Origin: Lachnospiraceae bacterium | GTDB lineage: Bacteria; Bacillota; Clostridia; Lachnospirales; Lachnospiraceae | Direction: 5' to 3' | Assembly (NCBI GenBank): GCA_028693705.1 | Contig: JAQUUX010000031.1 | Location: 1-35,458, forward strand | DNA: 35,458 nucleotides | Shown here: positions 28,169-35,458 of the stretch, in pieces | How positions within the stretch are numbered: position 1 is the first letter of the stretch | Layout of the letters: each line of letters starts with the position of its first letter | Program-made: the position numbers and the translations under genes | The notes under the pieces: generated by a model | Database searches by the model: none | What the model saw: the letters and a program-made list of their open reading frames with translations, nothing else | Told to the model about the DNA's origin: nothing

Positions 28169-29317
28169 ATGAAAGTGACAAAGGTGGAAACCATTGCGGT
28201 AAAACATTATTTGTTTGTCAAAGTATACACGGATGAAAATATTGTAGGACTTGGAGAAGCAGGAAACTGGGGCTTTTTAGGAGCAACAGAGGCTGCAATA
28301 AAAAAACTTGCTACGTTCATTATAGGAGAAGATCCATTTAAAATTGAGCATAGCTATCAAAATATGTATCGGGCGATGTATTTTAGGGGTTCTGTATTAA
28401 TGAGCGCTATCAGTGCTATAGATATCGCGCTGTGGGATATCAAAGGTAAAGCGTTGGGAGTTCCGGTATATGAATTACTAGGTGGAATGACAAGAGATAA
28501 AGTTAGAACCTATGCCTCCGGCATGAATCCGGTCAGAGAAAATGCAGAAGAAGTTGCAGAGTCTTTTAGAAAACTAAAGGCGGCAGGATTTAGCGCCGGT
28601 AAAATTTTCCTGGCAGATCCGGAAACAAGTGTAGATGGAAAAGATGAGTTCTATTGTAATAAGATTTCCAGACTGGTAAATAAAGTTAAATTGGCCAGAG
28701 AAGCAGTGGGTGAAGATTTTGATATTATTTTAGAAGTACATAGGAGTATGAGTGTACCGGAAGCAATTGCTTTTGCAGATGCAGTTACACCATATAGACC
28801 AATGTTTTTGGAGGATCCTATTATGCCGGACAACCCGGATGCAATGGGATTTGTGGCTGATAAGATTAGAATCCCGGTTGCAACAGGAGAAAGATTTATT
28901 TGCCTGCATGAGTTCGAAACGTTGCTTGCTCGAAATGGGGCACAGTATGTAAGACCTGATGTATGTGCAGTTGGTGGCATCAGCGTGACAAAAAAGGTTG
29001 CAGCGGTTGCAGAAGCGCACAATGCTTTGGTAGTACCTCATAATCCGTTAGGACCGGTTTCCTCTGCTGCATGTATTCAGATCTGTGCAAGCATTCCAAA
29101 TGTGGGCATCATGGAACTGCCGGGATTTATGTTGAATGGAGCGGAAAACACCATGGTAAAAGAGCCTCTTACAGTAGAAAATGGCTGTTTCATGGTTCCA
29201 AACACACCAGGCATTGGTATTGAATTAGCAGAAAACGCAGAAGAATTATTCCCGGCAAAAGACAGAGCCAGCAATCGTGCACACTATAGTTTTGATGGAT
29301 CTGTAAGGGACTTTTAA
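28169..29317 (+). CDS. Enolase-superfamily sugar-acid dehydratase
   Basis: This 382-residue protein belongs to the mandelate racemase/muconate lactonising group of the enolase superfamily and most resembles D-galactonate dehydratase-type enzymes. The N-terminal capping domain is followed by the barrel, with E189 and H191 (LEVHR), E215 (LEDP) and E241 (GER) at the metal and base positions, then D264 (RPDV), H291 (VPHNPLGP) and E318 (MELP). These all sit about six residues on from the known GalD residues. The first metal ligand is glutamate, where GalD has aspartate. It likely dehydrates an aldonic or uronic acid to a 2-keto-3-deoxy acid. The exact substrate is open. The next gene starts four bases later. 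Confidence 0.85.
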   Translation: MKVTKVETIAVKHYLFVKVYTDENIVGLGEAGNWGFLGATEAAIKKLATFIIGEDPFKIEHSYQNMYRAMYFRGSVLMSAISAIDIALWDIKGKALGVPVYELLGGMTRDKVRTYASGMNPVRENAEEVAESFRKLKAAGFSAGKIFLADPETSVDGKDEFYCNKISRLVNKVKLAREAVGEDFDIILEVHRSMSVPEAIAFADAVTPYRPMFLEDPIMPDNPDAMGFVADKIRIPVATGERFICLHEFETLLARNGAQYVRPDVCAVGGISVTKKVAAVAEAHNALVVPHNPLGPVSSAACIQICASIPNVGIMELPGFMLNGAENTMVKEPLTVENGCFMVPNTPGIGIELAENAEELFPAKDRASNRAHYSFDGSVRDF

Positions 29318-29320
29318 GAA

Positions 29321-30505
29321 ATGAAAACAAAAAACAGAACAATTTATTTGGTGGCAGGTGCAATCAGTATGCTTTGTGCAGGCATCGTGTATGCATGGTC
29401 CATTTTAAAATTGCCCTTTTCCCAGGATTTTGGATGGTCAGCTACTGAACTTGCGTTCAATTTTACGCTGACTATGATTTTCACATGTCTGGGAGGTGTA
29501 CTGTCAGGACAAATGTCTACACGGATGAAACCAGGAAACATAGTTTTGACAGGCACTATTCTGGCAGCAGTGGGATTTTTTGCATGTAGCTGTATACAGG
29601 GAGAAAGTGTTTGGACTCTTTACCTATGTTATGGTATGTGTGCAGGCTTGGGAATCGGAATGGTTTACAACGCTATTTTGTCTTCTGTTTCAGCATGGTT
29701 TCCGGATAAACGAGGAACCTGTTCAGGCGTTTTAATGATGTCCTATGGAGGAAGTGCATTGCTTCTGGGAAATCTATGTAGTAACGGATTTCAAAGTATA
29801 GGCTGGAGAATGACGTTTCGTGTTATTGGGGTAGGATTGGGAATTGTTTTATTTCTCGTAAGCCGAATTGTTTGTTTGCCGGATAAAACCGAAGAAAAAA
29901 AGGAACAGTTACTGCATGTTACAAACTATACTACCGGAGAAATGCTTCAAACAGGAGTATTTTGGCGCTTTTTCTTATACAGTATTTTACTGAGTGCGGT
30001 TGGAAATACAGTAATCAGTTGTGCGAGAGATGTTGCAGTTTCCGGTCTGGGAGCAGGAGAAAATCTTGCAGTAAATCTGGTGGGAGTTCTAAGTGTAGCA
30101 AATGGATTGGGAAGGATTCTTTGCGGGGTATTGTTTGATAGAAAAGGTGCAAGAAAGACAATGCTGATATCCGGTATTATAACGATATTTGCACCAGCGG
30201 TAACATTAGTGGCTGTCTTGCAGCAAAATGTCATTTTAGGTATTATTGGATTGGTTTTCACAGGGCTTAGTTATGGAACCGCACCTGCGACTAATAGTTC
30301 CGTAATAGGATATTTTTTTGGACCAAAATATTTTTCCAGAAATTTCAGTATGATTAATATGAATCTTATTCTGGCATCTTTGATTGCAACATGGGCAGCG
30401 TCTTTGTATGTATCTACCGGGAGTTTCATAGTGCCTTACATATTATTACTTGTTTTATCCATGGGTTCGATGCTGTTAAATCTGACAATTAAAAAACCGA
30501 AATAA
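29321..30505 (+). CDS. MFS transporter, OFA (oxalate/formate antiporter) type
   Basis: A 394-residue protein with twelve predicted membrane segments. The N-terminus (YLVAGAISMLCAGIVYAWSILKLPF, GWSATELAFNFTLTMIF) and the segments GLGIGMVYNAILSSVSAWFPDKRG and NGLGRILCGVLFDRKG are typical of the OFA family, carriers of small monocarboxylates or antiporters. It is translationally adjacent to the dehydratase, so the likeliest role is import of that enzyme's acid substrate. The specificity is inferred only from this linkage. Confidence 0.87.
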   Translation: MKTKNRTIYLVAGAISMLCAGIVYAWSILKLPFSQDFGWSATELAFNFTLTMIFTCLGGVLSGQMSTRMKPGNIVLTGTILAAVGFFACSCIQGESVWTLYLCYGMCAGLGIGMVYNAILSSVSAWFPDKRGTCSGVLMMSYGGSALLLGNLCSNGFQSIGWRMTFRVIGVGLGIVLFLVSRIVCLPDKTEEKKEQLLHVTNYTTGEMLQTGVFWRFFLYSILLSAVGNTVISCARDVAVSGLGAGENLAVNLVGVLSVANGLGRILCGVLFDRKGARKTMLISGIITIFAPAVTLVAVLQQNVILGIIGLVFTGLSYGTAPATNSSVIGYFFGPKYFSRNFSMINMNLILASLIATWAASLYVSTGSFIVPYILLLVLSMGSMLLNLTIKKPK

Positions 30506-30540
30506 ATCAATAAAAAATAAGTAAAAATTATTATAAAAAT

Positions 30541-30592
30541 AAAAGAACAGCCTCAAGTCAGAAAATCACCTGATAAGAGACTGTTCTTTTTT
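30541..30592. terminator. Bidirectional terminator
   Basis: AAAAGAACAG pairs with CTGTTCTTTT, with CTC/GAG and CAG/CTG inside. TTTTTT follows on the + strand and TTTTATTTT on the minus strand. It separates the converging OFA and MatC-like genes. Confidence 0.85.
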
Positions 30593-30622
30593 ATAGTAGG
30601 AAAATAATCGCATTGTAATTTT

Positions 30623-31918
30623 TTATAAGATCACAGACATCACTGCACTGAACACGGTAGATGCCAGCAGGCTGCAAGGTACTGCGATGAACAGCAGTCT
30701 CGGGAACATAACATTTCGTTCTTCTTCTGTAGGGCAAGAGCCGAGAACCAAGCTTCCGCCGGAGGAGAATGGTGAAATGGCAGCAGACTGTGCGCCGATA
30801 ACAATGCAGGCAAATAATACCATAGGTGAAATACCGGTTGCAGTAGCCAGAGCAGGAACCAACGGATACAGTGCCGGGCATACAACGCCAAGTGTGCTGG
30901 AGAAGAAGCTCATGAATGCGCCAACAACACTGAATACTACAGGAATTGCCCATACAGGAAGGCTGGAGCCTGCCCATGCGGAAAGTGCATCAATGGTACC
31001 GGCTGCAATAGCGACCTGGATCAGCATACCTACACCACAGATCATTAAAATGGTGTTCCAGGGAACCTTTGCAATCACATCTTTTTGCGGAGCCAGATCC
31101 ATGAACAGGGCGATTACAGAGAACAGAATTGCTACAAGACCTACGTCCATTTTGCCATTTATAAAGGTAATGATTTCTGCATTAGGTAAAATAAGATGTA
31201 GAATCGGGAAGATCAGAACAACTGCCATCATGGCAATGATTAAATATAAATTCTGCTTCTGCTTTGGTGTGAAAGCATCCGGTTTTTCAAAGCTAATTCC
31301 TTTTCCAATATTACGATTGGATTTGGGAATATAGCGAAAAGCTGCAATGAGTAACAGGGAGAAAATAACACTGGCGATAAAGATTGTTGCAGAGAAACCA
31401 AAGGACTGCTCTACAAAACCGCCTTCATCCATTAAACCACGGAAGATGATACCGCTTCCGCTGGTCATAAAGTTGGCACCGGAAAGAGCACCGCAGTTTA
31501 CGGCAATGGCGCCGACTAATTTATCCATTTTTGCTTCGTCACAGATCAGAAGTGTGATAGGAGCCATGAATGCCATAACCGTGAAGAAACCGGCACCCAA
31601 TGCAGCGATAACGGCAGCAGCCAGGTAAAGCGCAAATGGCAGCAGTCCCGGGAATTTACGACAGACATAGAGCAGATATCTGGCAGTTTTTTCCAAAGTG
31701 CCATTTACCAGTGCAAAATTGTAAAATAAGGAAACCGCCAGGATAACAAACATGGTACTGACCGGCCAGCCGCCGATTACTTCTTTTGTTTTCATCCCCA
31801 TGGCAAAACAGCCAATCAGATAAGCAAACACGATGGCAAAAAATCCGGTGTTGATTTTGGTCTTATAGCCAAGTGCGATAGAAACGATAATAGCTCCAAT
31901 AATTAATAAACTAAGCAT
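30623..31918 (-). CDS. Ion-transporter superfamily permease, MatC-like
   Basis: A 431-residue protein with about twelve hydrophobic segments. The N-terminus (MLSLLIIGAIIVSIALGYKTKINTG) followed by AYLIGCFAMGMKTKEVIGGWP resembles MatC-type dicarboxylate carriers. The repeat loops NCGALSGANFMTSGSGI and GAQSAAISPFSSGGSLVLGSCP fit the ion-transporter superfamily. The ribosome binding site is AGGGAGG. It lies 18 bases after the DUF6282 gene, so the two form an operon in which the permease probably supplies the hydrolase. The substrate is unknown. Confidence 0.8.
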   Translation of the reverse strand: MLSLLIIGAIIVSIALGYKTKINTGFFAIVFAYLIGCFAMGMKTKEVIGGWPVSTMFVILAVSLFYNFALVNGTLEKTARYLLYVCRKFPGLLPFALYLAAAVIAALGAGFFTVMAFMAPITLLICDEAKMDKLVGAIAVNCGALSGANFMTSGSGIIFRGLMDEGGFVEQSFGFSATIFIASVIFSLLLIAAFRYIPKSNRNIGKGISFEKPDAFTPKQKQNLYLIIAMMAVVLIFPILHLILPNAEIITFINGKMDVGLVAILFSVIALFMDLAPQKDVIAKVPWNTILMICGVGMLIQVAIAAGTIDALSAWAGSSLPVWAIPVVFSVVGAFMSFFSSTLGVVCPALYPLVPALATATGISPMVLFACIVIGAQSAAISPFSSGGSLVLGSCPTEEERNVMFPRLLFIAVPCSLLASTVFSAVMSVIL

Positions 31919-31936
31919 AGTGTAACCTCCCTTTAT

Positions 31937-32794
31937 TTAGAACAAACCAAGCAAATGCCCTGGAATAGTGTGCGTCATGTATGTTAACTGTTCCTCAGAA
32001 ATACCGTGATCTGCAAGGTACTGCATATACTGTTGCAATGCGATTTCCCAATGGGGATTCTCTGTCTGACCTCCATCTGTGTCTACCATAACATGTTCAT
32101 AACCGCAGACCTGGATTGCTTCCAGATTCATTTCCATATTACTCTTATATTTGCCTCCGCCAAGTGGCTGTGCAAAACAATGCTCCAAGATGACATCATA
32201 ATCTTTTACCAGTCGGTACTGATCTTCCACACTCATACCAACCAGCCACCATTCGGGATGGGTGATTACGATTTTGTCGATACCGGCAGCTTTGGCAGCT
32301 TCTACAACGATGAAGGCTTCTGTGGGTGAAACATGGGCTGTTCCCAGGACACCATCATAATCCTTTATCAAACGGAATACATCTAAAATTTCCGGAACCA
32401 CCTTGCCGTCGCGGACGATTTCCACACAGCCGGAAGGATCTTTCTTATTTTGTACCAGATGATTTCTGGCAGACTGGGTAGGAAGCCAGACTACTTTTCC
32501 TCCTAATTTAAAGCCATTTTCCACAGCGGTTGGATTAACGCCGCCGACACCGTGATTTAGAACGATTCCTCCAAACATCTGGAAATCATTATCCCCGTGT
32601 GTTCTTTTATTATATTCGTTTGTAAGCCAGGCACGTTCTACGGTGTTGCCCTGGTGAGATTTGATCACGATAGCACGGGCACCTACCCGGACTGCTGCAT
32701 CACATAACTCAAAATCATTATAAGCCCGGATACGAATATCGGGGTTGGTGTGAACATGCATATCGATGACACCTTTTAAAGATACTGTAGACAT
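31937..32794 (-). CDS. DUF6282 family protein, amidohydrolase-like metal hydrolase
   Basis: The 285-residue protein has a TIM-barrel hydrolase look with probable metal ligands: the HxH pair H13/H15 (DMHVHTNPD), K45 and H47 (VIKSHQG), H154 (GTAHVSPTE), H179 (ITHPEWW), H205, and D238 or D240 (MVDTDGG). That is the order of an amidohydrolase-superfamily active site, and the sequence fits the DUF6282 family, whose reaction is not established. I start it at the ATG at 32794 because AAAGGAGCTTGCA precedes it; the 23 upstream codons run into the operator region. It heads an operon with the MatC-like permease and is divergent from a LysR gene. Confidence 0.78.
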   Translation of the reverse strand: MSTVSLKGVIDMHVHTNPDIRIRAYNDFELCDAAVRVGARAIVIKSHQGNTVERAWLTNEYNKRTHGDNDFQMFGGIVLNHGVGGVNPTAVENGFKLGGKVVWLPTQSARNHLVQNKKDPSGCVEIVRDGKVVPEILDVFRLIKDYDGVLGTAHVSPTEAFIVVEAAKAAGIDKIVITHPEWWLVGMSVEDQYRLVKDYDVILEHCFAQPLGGGKYKSNMEMNLEAIQVCGYEHVMVDTDGGQTENPHWEIALQQYMQYLADHGISEEQLTYMTHTIPGHLLGLF

Positions 32795-32862
32795 TGCAAG
32801 CTCCTTTCTTTTTGTCGATTTATCAGTTGCTAATTCAATAACTATACAATATACTAAAATCA

Positions 32863-32915
32863 TATATCGAAGGAAACACTTTAAAACGATATATTATATC
32901 GAAAAAAACGATATA
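32863..32915. promoter_or_regulatory. Candidate LysR operator between DUF6282 and lysR genes
   Basis: A perfect 15-base palindrome, CGATATA-T-TATATCG (32887-32901), is flanked by the half-sites TATATCG (32863-32869) and CGATATA (32909-32915). The last overlaps TATAAT (32912-32917), a candidate -10 for the + strand lysR gene. The layout suggests autoregulation and control of the divergent operon. Confidence 0.55.
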
Positions 32916-32965
32916 ATAATAAAAACAAAAAAGAGAATGCCGATAGACCGGCAAAGGAGAGGCAT

Positions 32966-33895
32966 ATGGCCATCAAATCACTGGAATATATTGTTGCACT
33001 GGCAGAAGAAAAAAGTGTATCCAAAGCAGCAGCCAGGCTGTATATGGCGCAGTCCAGCCTGAGTCAGTTTTTGAAAAATCAGGAGGAAGAGCTGGGAACG
33101 GTATTATTTAATCGCACGCCGGGAGGTATCCGCCTCACAGATGCCGGCAGGGCTTATGTGGACTATGCATACAGAACCTTGAATGATTACAGACAGGTAC
33201 AGAATCAGATCAATGATATAGAAGAACTGAAAAGTGGACAGGTACTGTTTGGCATCAGTACATTCAGGGGGTCTTATCTAATCCCCAGGGTATTACAGGA
33301 ATTTTCCAGAGTATGTCCGGAAGTAGACATTATCATCAGTGAGCATAACAGCTTTGCACTGGAAGAATTGATCATCTCTGGTAAACTGGATATGGCATTG
33401 GTAGTACTTCCTTTGAAAAAAGCCACAACTCCCATTAACTTTATGATGCAGGATGAAGTCATGATTATGGCATCTAAGGATCACCTGGCATTACAGTACG
33501 CTAAGAAAATAGATGAAAATTCAGATAAAAAATATGTAGACCTGGAAGATATAAAAGATTACAAGTTTTTATTAAGTAATCATGATACCGTTTTGGGAAA
33601 CGTGGCAGAGCAGCAATTTCAAAAGCACAAAATACAGCCCATTGCCAGCAATACCAATTTGTCGGCACAGTTTGCTGCCGCCATGGCAAGACAGGGTCTC
33701 GGGCTGGCGTTTACCTATCGCTCCTGCATGGAACATGTGGAGGATGTGGAATACCTTTCTATTGGAAAAGAAGGAGTATTCATCGACCTGGGACTGACCT
33801 ATCCGGGAGAGTACAGAAGTTCAGCGACAACGGAATTTACCAAGCTGCTGATCAAGAATTGGTATAGAATGGAAAATGAAATGAAGATAGACTAA
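32966..33895 (+). CDS. LysR family transcriptional regulator
   Basis: A 309-residue LysR protein with the N-terminal winged helix (MAIKSLEYIVALAEEKSVSKAA, AQSSLSQFLKNQEEELGTVLFNR) and a two-lobed effector domain. The ATG at 32966 has AAAGGAGAGGCAT ahead. It is divergent from the DUF6282-permease operon with a palindromic spacer, the classic pattern of a LysR activator of the neighbouring operon. Its stop touches that of the XRE fragment on the other strand. Confidence 0.92.
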   Translation: MAIKSLEYIVALAEEKSVSKAAARLYMAQSSLSQFLKNQEEELGTVLFNRTPGGIRLTDAGRAYVDYAYRTLNDYRQVQNQINDIEELKSGQVLFGISTFRGSYLIPRVLQEFSRVCPEVDIIISEHNSFALEELIISGKLDMALVVLPLKKATTPINFMMQDEVMIMASKDHLALQYAKKIDENSDKKYVDLEDIKDYKFLLSNHDTVLGNVAEQQFQKHKIQPIASNTNLSAQFAAAMARQGLGLAFTYRSCMEHVEDVEYLSIGKEGVFIDLGLTYPGEYRSSATTEFTKLLIKNWYRMENEMKID

Positions 33896-34099
33896 TCACA
33901 TATCCAGCAATTTCTTAACAGCATCCAGCATTTCCGGGTGCTGTCTTAAATTTAAAATCAAATCTTTTTCAAAATTTGTAATATTCAAAGGTTCCGATTC
34001 GGAGTATCCAAAAGTTCCCAAAATATCATTAATATTGTAAATTTCGCACATAATTAAAAGTGTGTCCGCATCGGGTTGTGACTGGCCGGTATCACATAG
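33896..34099 (-). pseudogene. XRE-type regulator, 3' fragment cut by insertion
   Basis: The minus strand encodes 67 residues ending in a stop at 33896-33898. They read DTGQSQPDADTLLIMCEIYN, then a linker with ILGTFGYSESEPLNITNFEK, and end RQHPEMLDAVKKLLDM. This is the pattern of the last HTH helix and C-terminal tail of Cro/C1-type (XRE) regulators. The frame is closed by TAA at 34100-34102, just where the mobile element begins, and there is no start codon with a ribosome binding site. The missing helix-turn-helix part should lie on the far side of the element. Confidence 0.65.
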
Positions 34100-34118
34100 T
34101 TAAAGATATTGGTGTCAT

Positions 34119-35345
34119 TTAATCAATTTTGCCGATAAAGCGGTAGAAGATTTCTACCTCCTGTTCCCGGCTTCCGTCCTCACCTTTGACCGCTTCATGG
34201 ACAACGATTTTTTCAATCAGCGTATTCAAAAGTTCGGCGGTCAGTTCTGTTGGATTGACGCACTCTTTCATCAAGGCAATCCATTTTTCTGCGTCTGCGG
34301 CGTTCTGGCTTTCAGTGGCGATAGCGGATTGAAGCTGTTCAATCTTTGTGTCCAGTTCAGCCTGTTCGCTCTGGTACTTCCCGGACAGCATTGAGAAGTT
34401 GTATTCTGTGATACGCCCCGCCGCCCAGTCCTCATACATCCGGGCAAACAGGGTATCAACTTCGGATTTCCGCTTCTCTGCCTTTTTCAGTTCGGCGGCC
34501 TGCTTCTTTCTTGCGGCGGCCTGTCCCTTGTCATTGGCGTTTAACAGCCGCTTTAAGAGCCGTTCTTCATCATGCTGTACCAGCCCCGACCAGTATTGCA
34601 GACGGGAGAGGACATAGGCGTAAAGCACATCATAGCGGATATAGTGCATGGAGCATTGGCGTGTGCCCTGTCCGTACTTGCTACAATGATAATGGCCGTA
34701 AGGCTTGCTGTTCTGCCTGTTCTCCCCATAGGACAGCGACCAGCCGCAATCCGCACATTTTACCAATCCGGAAAAAATCTGCGTTGTACCATCCTTGCAC
34801 TTCCTACGGCGGTTTGCTATCTGCTCCTGTACCTGCCGGAAAACCTGTTCGCTGATAATCGGCTCCTGCGTGTTCTCCACCCGCACCCATTCACTTTGGG
34901 GCTTGCGTACCCTCCGTTTGTTCTTAAAGGAAATGTTCGTTTCCCGGTAGTGGATGGTATGGCCGATATAGGTTTCATCTTTCATAATGCTCTTGACCTG
35001 GGCTATCGTCCATGCGTAGCTTTTTTCCTCCGGCGCACCCGCATAGATGTTTGCGAAAGTCCCGTCACGCTGGAAGTTGATAAATCCCGGAGTGGGAACC
35101 TTTTCCGCAATCAGTATGCTTGTGATACTGGCCGCCCCTCTGCCATGAAAGGCAAGGTCAAAAATCTTCTCCACTATCCAGCGGGTTTCCTCGTCGATTA
35201 TCAGCTTGTTTTTGATTTCCGGGTGTTTCCTGTACCCGATGGGGGCATAGGCGCCGATACGCTGTCCTGTGGCAAACTTCGCTTTGAAAGCGGCCTTTAC
35301 CTTGCGGCTTGTATCTTTCGCAAACCATTCATTAGTGCTGTTTGC
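34119..35345 (-). pseudogene. Large serine recombinase lacking its catalytic N-terminus
   Basis: The protein matches large serine recombinases from the end of the catalytic domain onward: NEWFAKDTSRKVKAAFKAKF, the recombinase domain (GAYAPIGYRK, then IIDEETRWIVEKIFDLAFHGRG), a zinc ribbon with C223, C226, C247 and C257 (numbered from the first in-frame ATG at 35423), a coiled coil (AARKKQAAELKKAEKRKSEV), and a DUF4368-like end, VEIFYRFIGKID. The usual 140-150 residues ahead of NEWFAKD, which include the catalytic serine, are absent. The frame instead runs into an unrelated hairpin and the end of another recombinase gene. I read it as interrupted and probably inactive as it stands. Homology starts near 35342. 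Confidence 0.75.
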
Positions 35346-35378
35346 ATAAAGCAGGGTATGAGGCTTACCCTGCTTTAT
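35346..35378 (-). terminator. Terminator-like hairpin at the end of the upstream recombinase
   Basis: ATAAAGCAGGGTA and TACCCTGCTTTAT are perfect 13-base arms around a 7-base loop. The stop codon of the upstream recombinase lies in the hairpin. On the minus strand the stem ends in CTTTAT, a short U-containing tail, so termination would be weak. Confidence 0.6.
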
Positions 35379-35458
35379 CGACCAGATTGTAGTGAATGAC
35401 GATGTCCCGGCACTTCTGACCATCCACCACCTTGCGTTCTCCGATTTCGATGTACTTG
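35365..35458 (-). CDS. C-terminal end of a second serine recombinase, partial
   Basis: Thirty codons are visible, from the window edge to the TAA at 35365-35367: KYIEIGERKVVDGQKCRDIV then IHYNLVDKAG. This is like the DUF4368-type C-termini of large serine recombinases (a DGQK turn followed by an IxIxY strand) and differs in sequence from the end of the recombinase at 34119. The rest of the gene is outside the window, so the call is tentative. Confidence 0.5.
   Translation of the reverse strand, partial: KYIEIGERKVVDGQKCRDIVIHYNLVDKAG

Larger units (their letters stand above)
34095..35458. mobile_element. End of one or two integrative elements with serine recombinases
   Basis: From about 34095 the sequence becomes visibly richer in G+C than the rest of the window and encodes large serine recombinase sequence only. 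One boundary is set by the broken XRE gene. The other lies beyond the window. I did not find att repeats because the opposite end is missing. Confidence 0.65.

Noticed and set aside
30687-31334. 215-codon + strand frame opposite the MatC-like permease
   Set aside because: It is a shadow of a membrane protein gene on the other strand; no start signal and no family resemblance.
34572-35399. 275-codon + strand frame opposite the recombinase
   Set aside because: It is antisense to the recombinase domain and zinc ribbon, whose conserved residues explain the open frame.

Overview
The window looks like a chromosomal stretch from a low-to-moderate G+C anaerobic Firmicute, most likely a Lachnospiraceae-type gut clostridium. 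I infer this from the clostridial atp gene order with atpZ/atpI in front, the glgC-glgD pair, the DnaD/DnaI-type replication genes, AGGAGG-like ribosome binding sites, and the protein sequences. No rRNA, tRNA or CRISPR array was seen.

Layout. 1-7.4 kb is a complete F1Fo ATP synthase operon (atpZ-I-B-E-F-H-A-G-D-C, + strand) with a clear promoter and terminator; its c subunit carries the residues of a Na+-binding site. 7.5-10.5 kb holds two proteins of unknown function, the second a large membrane-anchored protein with a C39-like domain that has lost catalytic residues. 10.5-17.7 kb is a minus-strand block: queT (behind a candidate preQ1 riboswitch with an unusual inserted hairpin), an AI-2E family transporter, then dnaD-dnaI-prs as one operon with a DnaA-box cluster upstream, and murC. 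18.1-25.5 kb on the + strand holds glgC-glgD (glycogen precursor synthesis), pth-mfd, a very long palindromic element, and a DUF523 gene.

25.5-33.9 kb is a catabolic accessory region. It has an enolase-superfamily sugar-acid dehydratase co-transcribed with an OFA-type MFS transporter, two anion permeases of the ion-transporter superfamily, a DUF6282 metal-dependent hydrolase-like protein, and two LysR regulators. The parts suggest uptake and breakdown of organic or sugar acids, with each permease or enzyme unit beside its own LysR gene. The substrates cannot be read from the sequence.

33.9-35.5 kb is the edge of mobile DNA. The 3' end of an XRE regulator gene is cut off by the end of an element carrying a large serine recombinase. 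That recombinase itself lacks its catalytic N-terminus and abuts the end of a second recombinase gene with its own hairpin. The simplest reading is one integrative element nested inside another, which is inserted in the XRE gene; the window ends inside the inner element.
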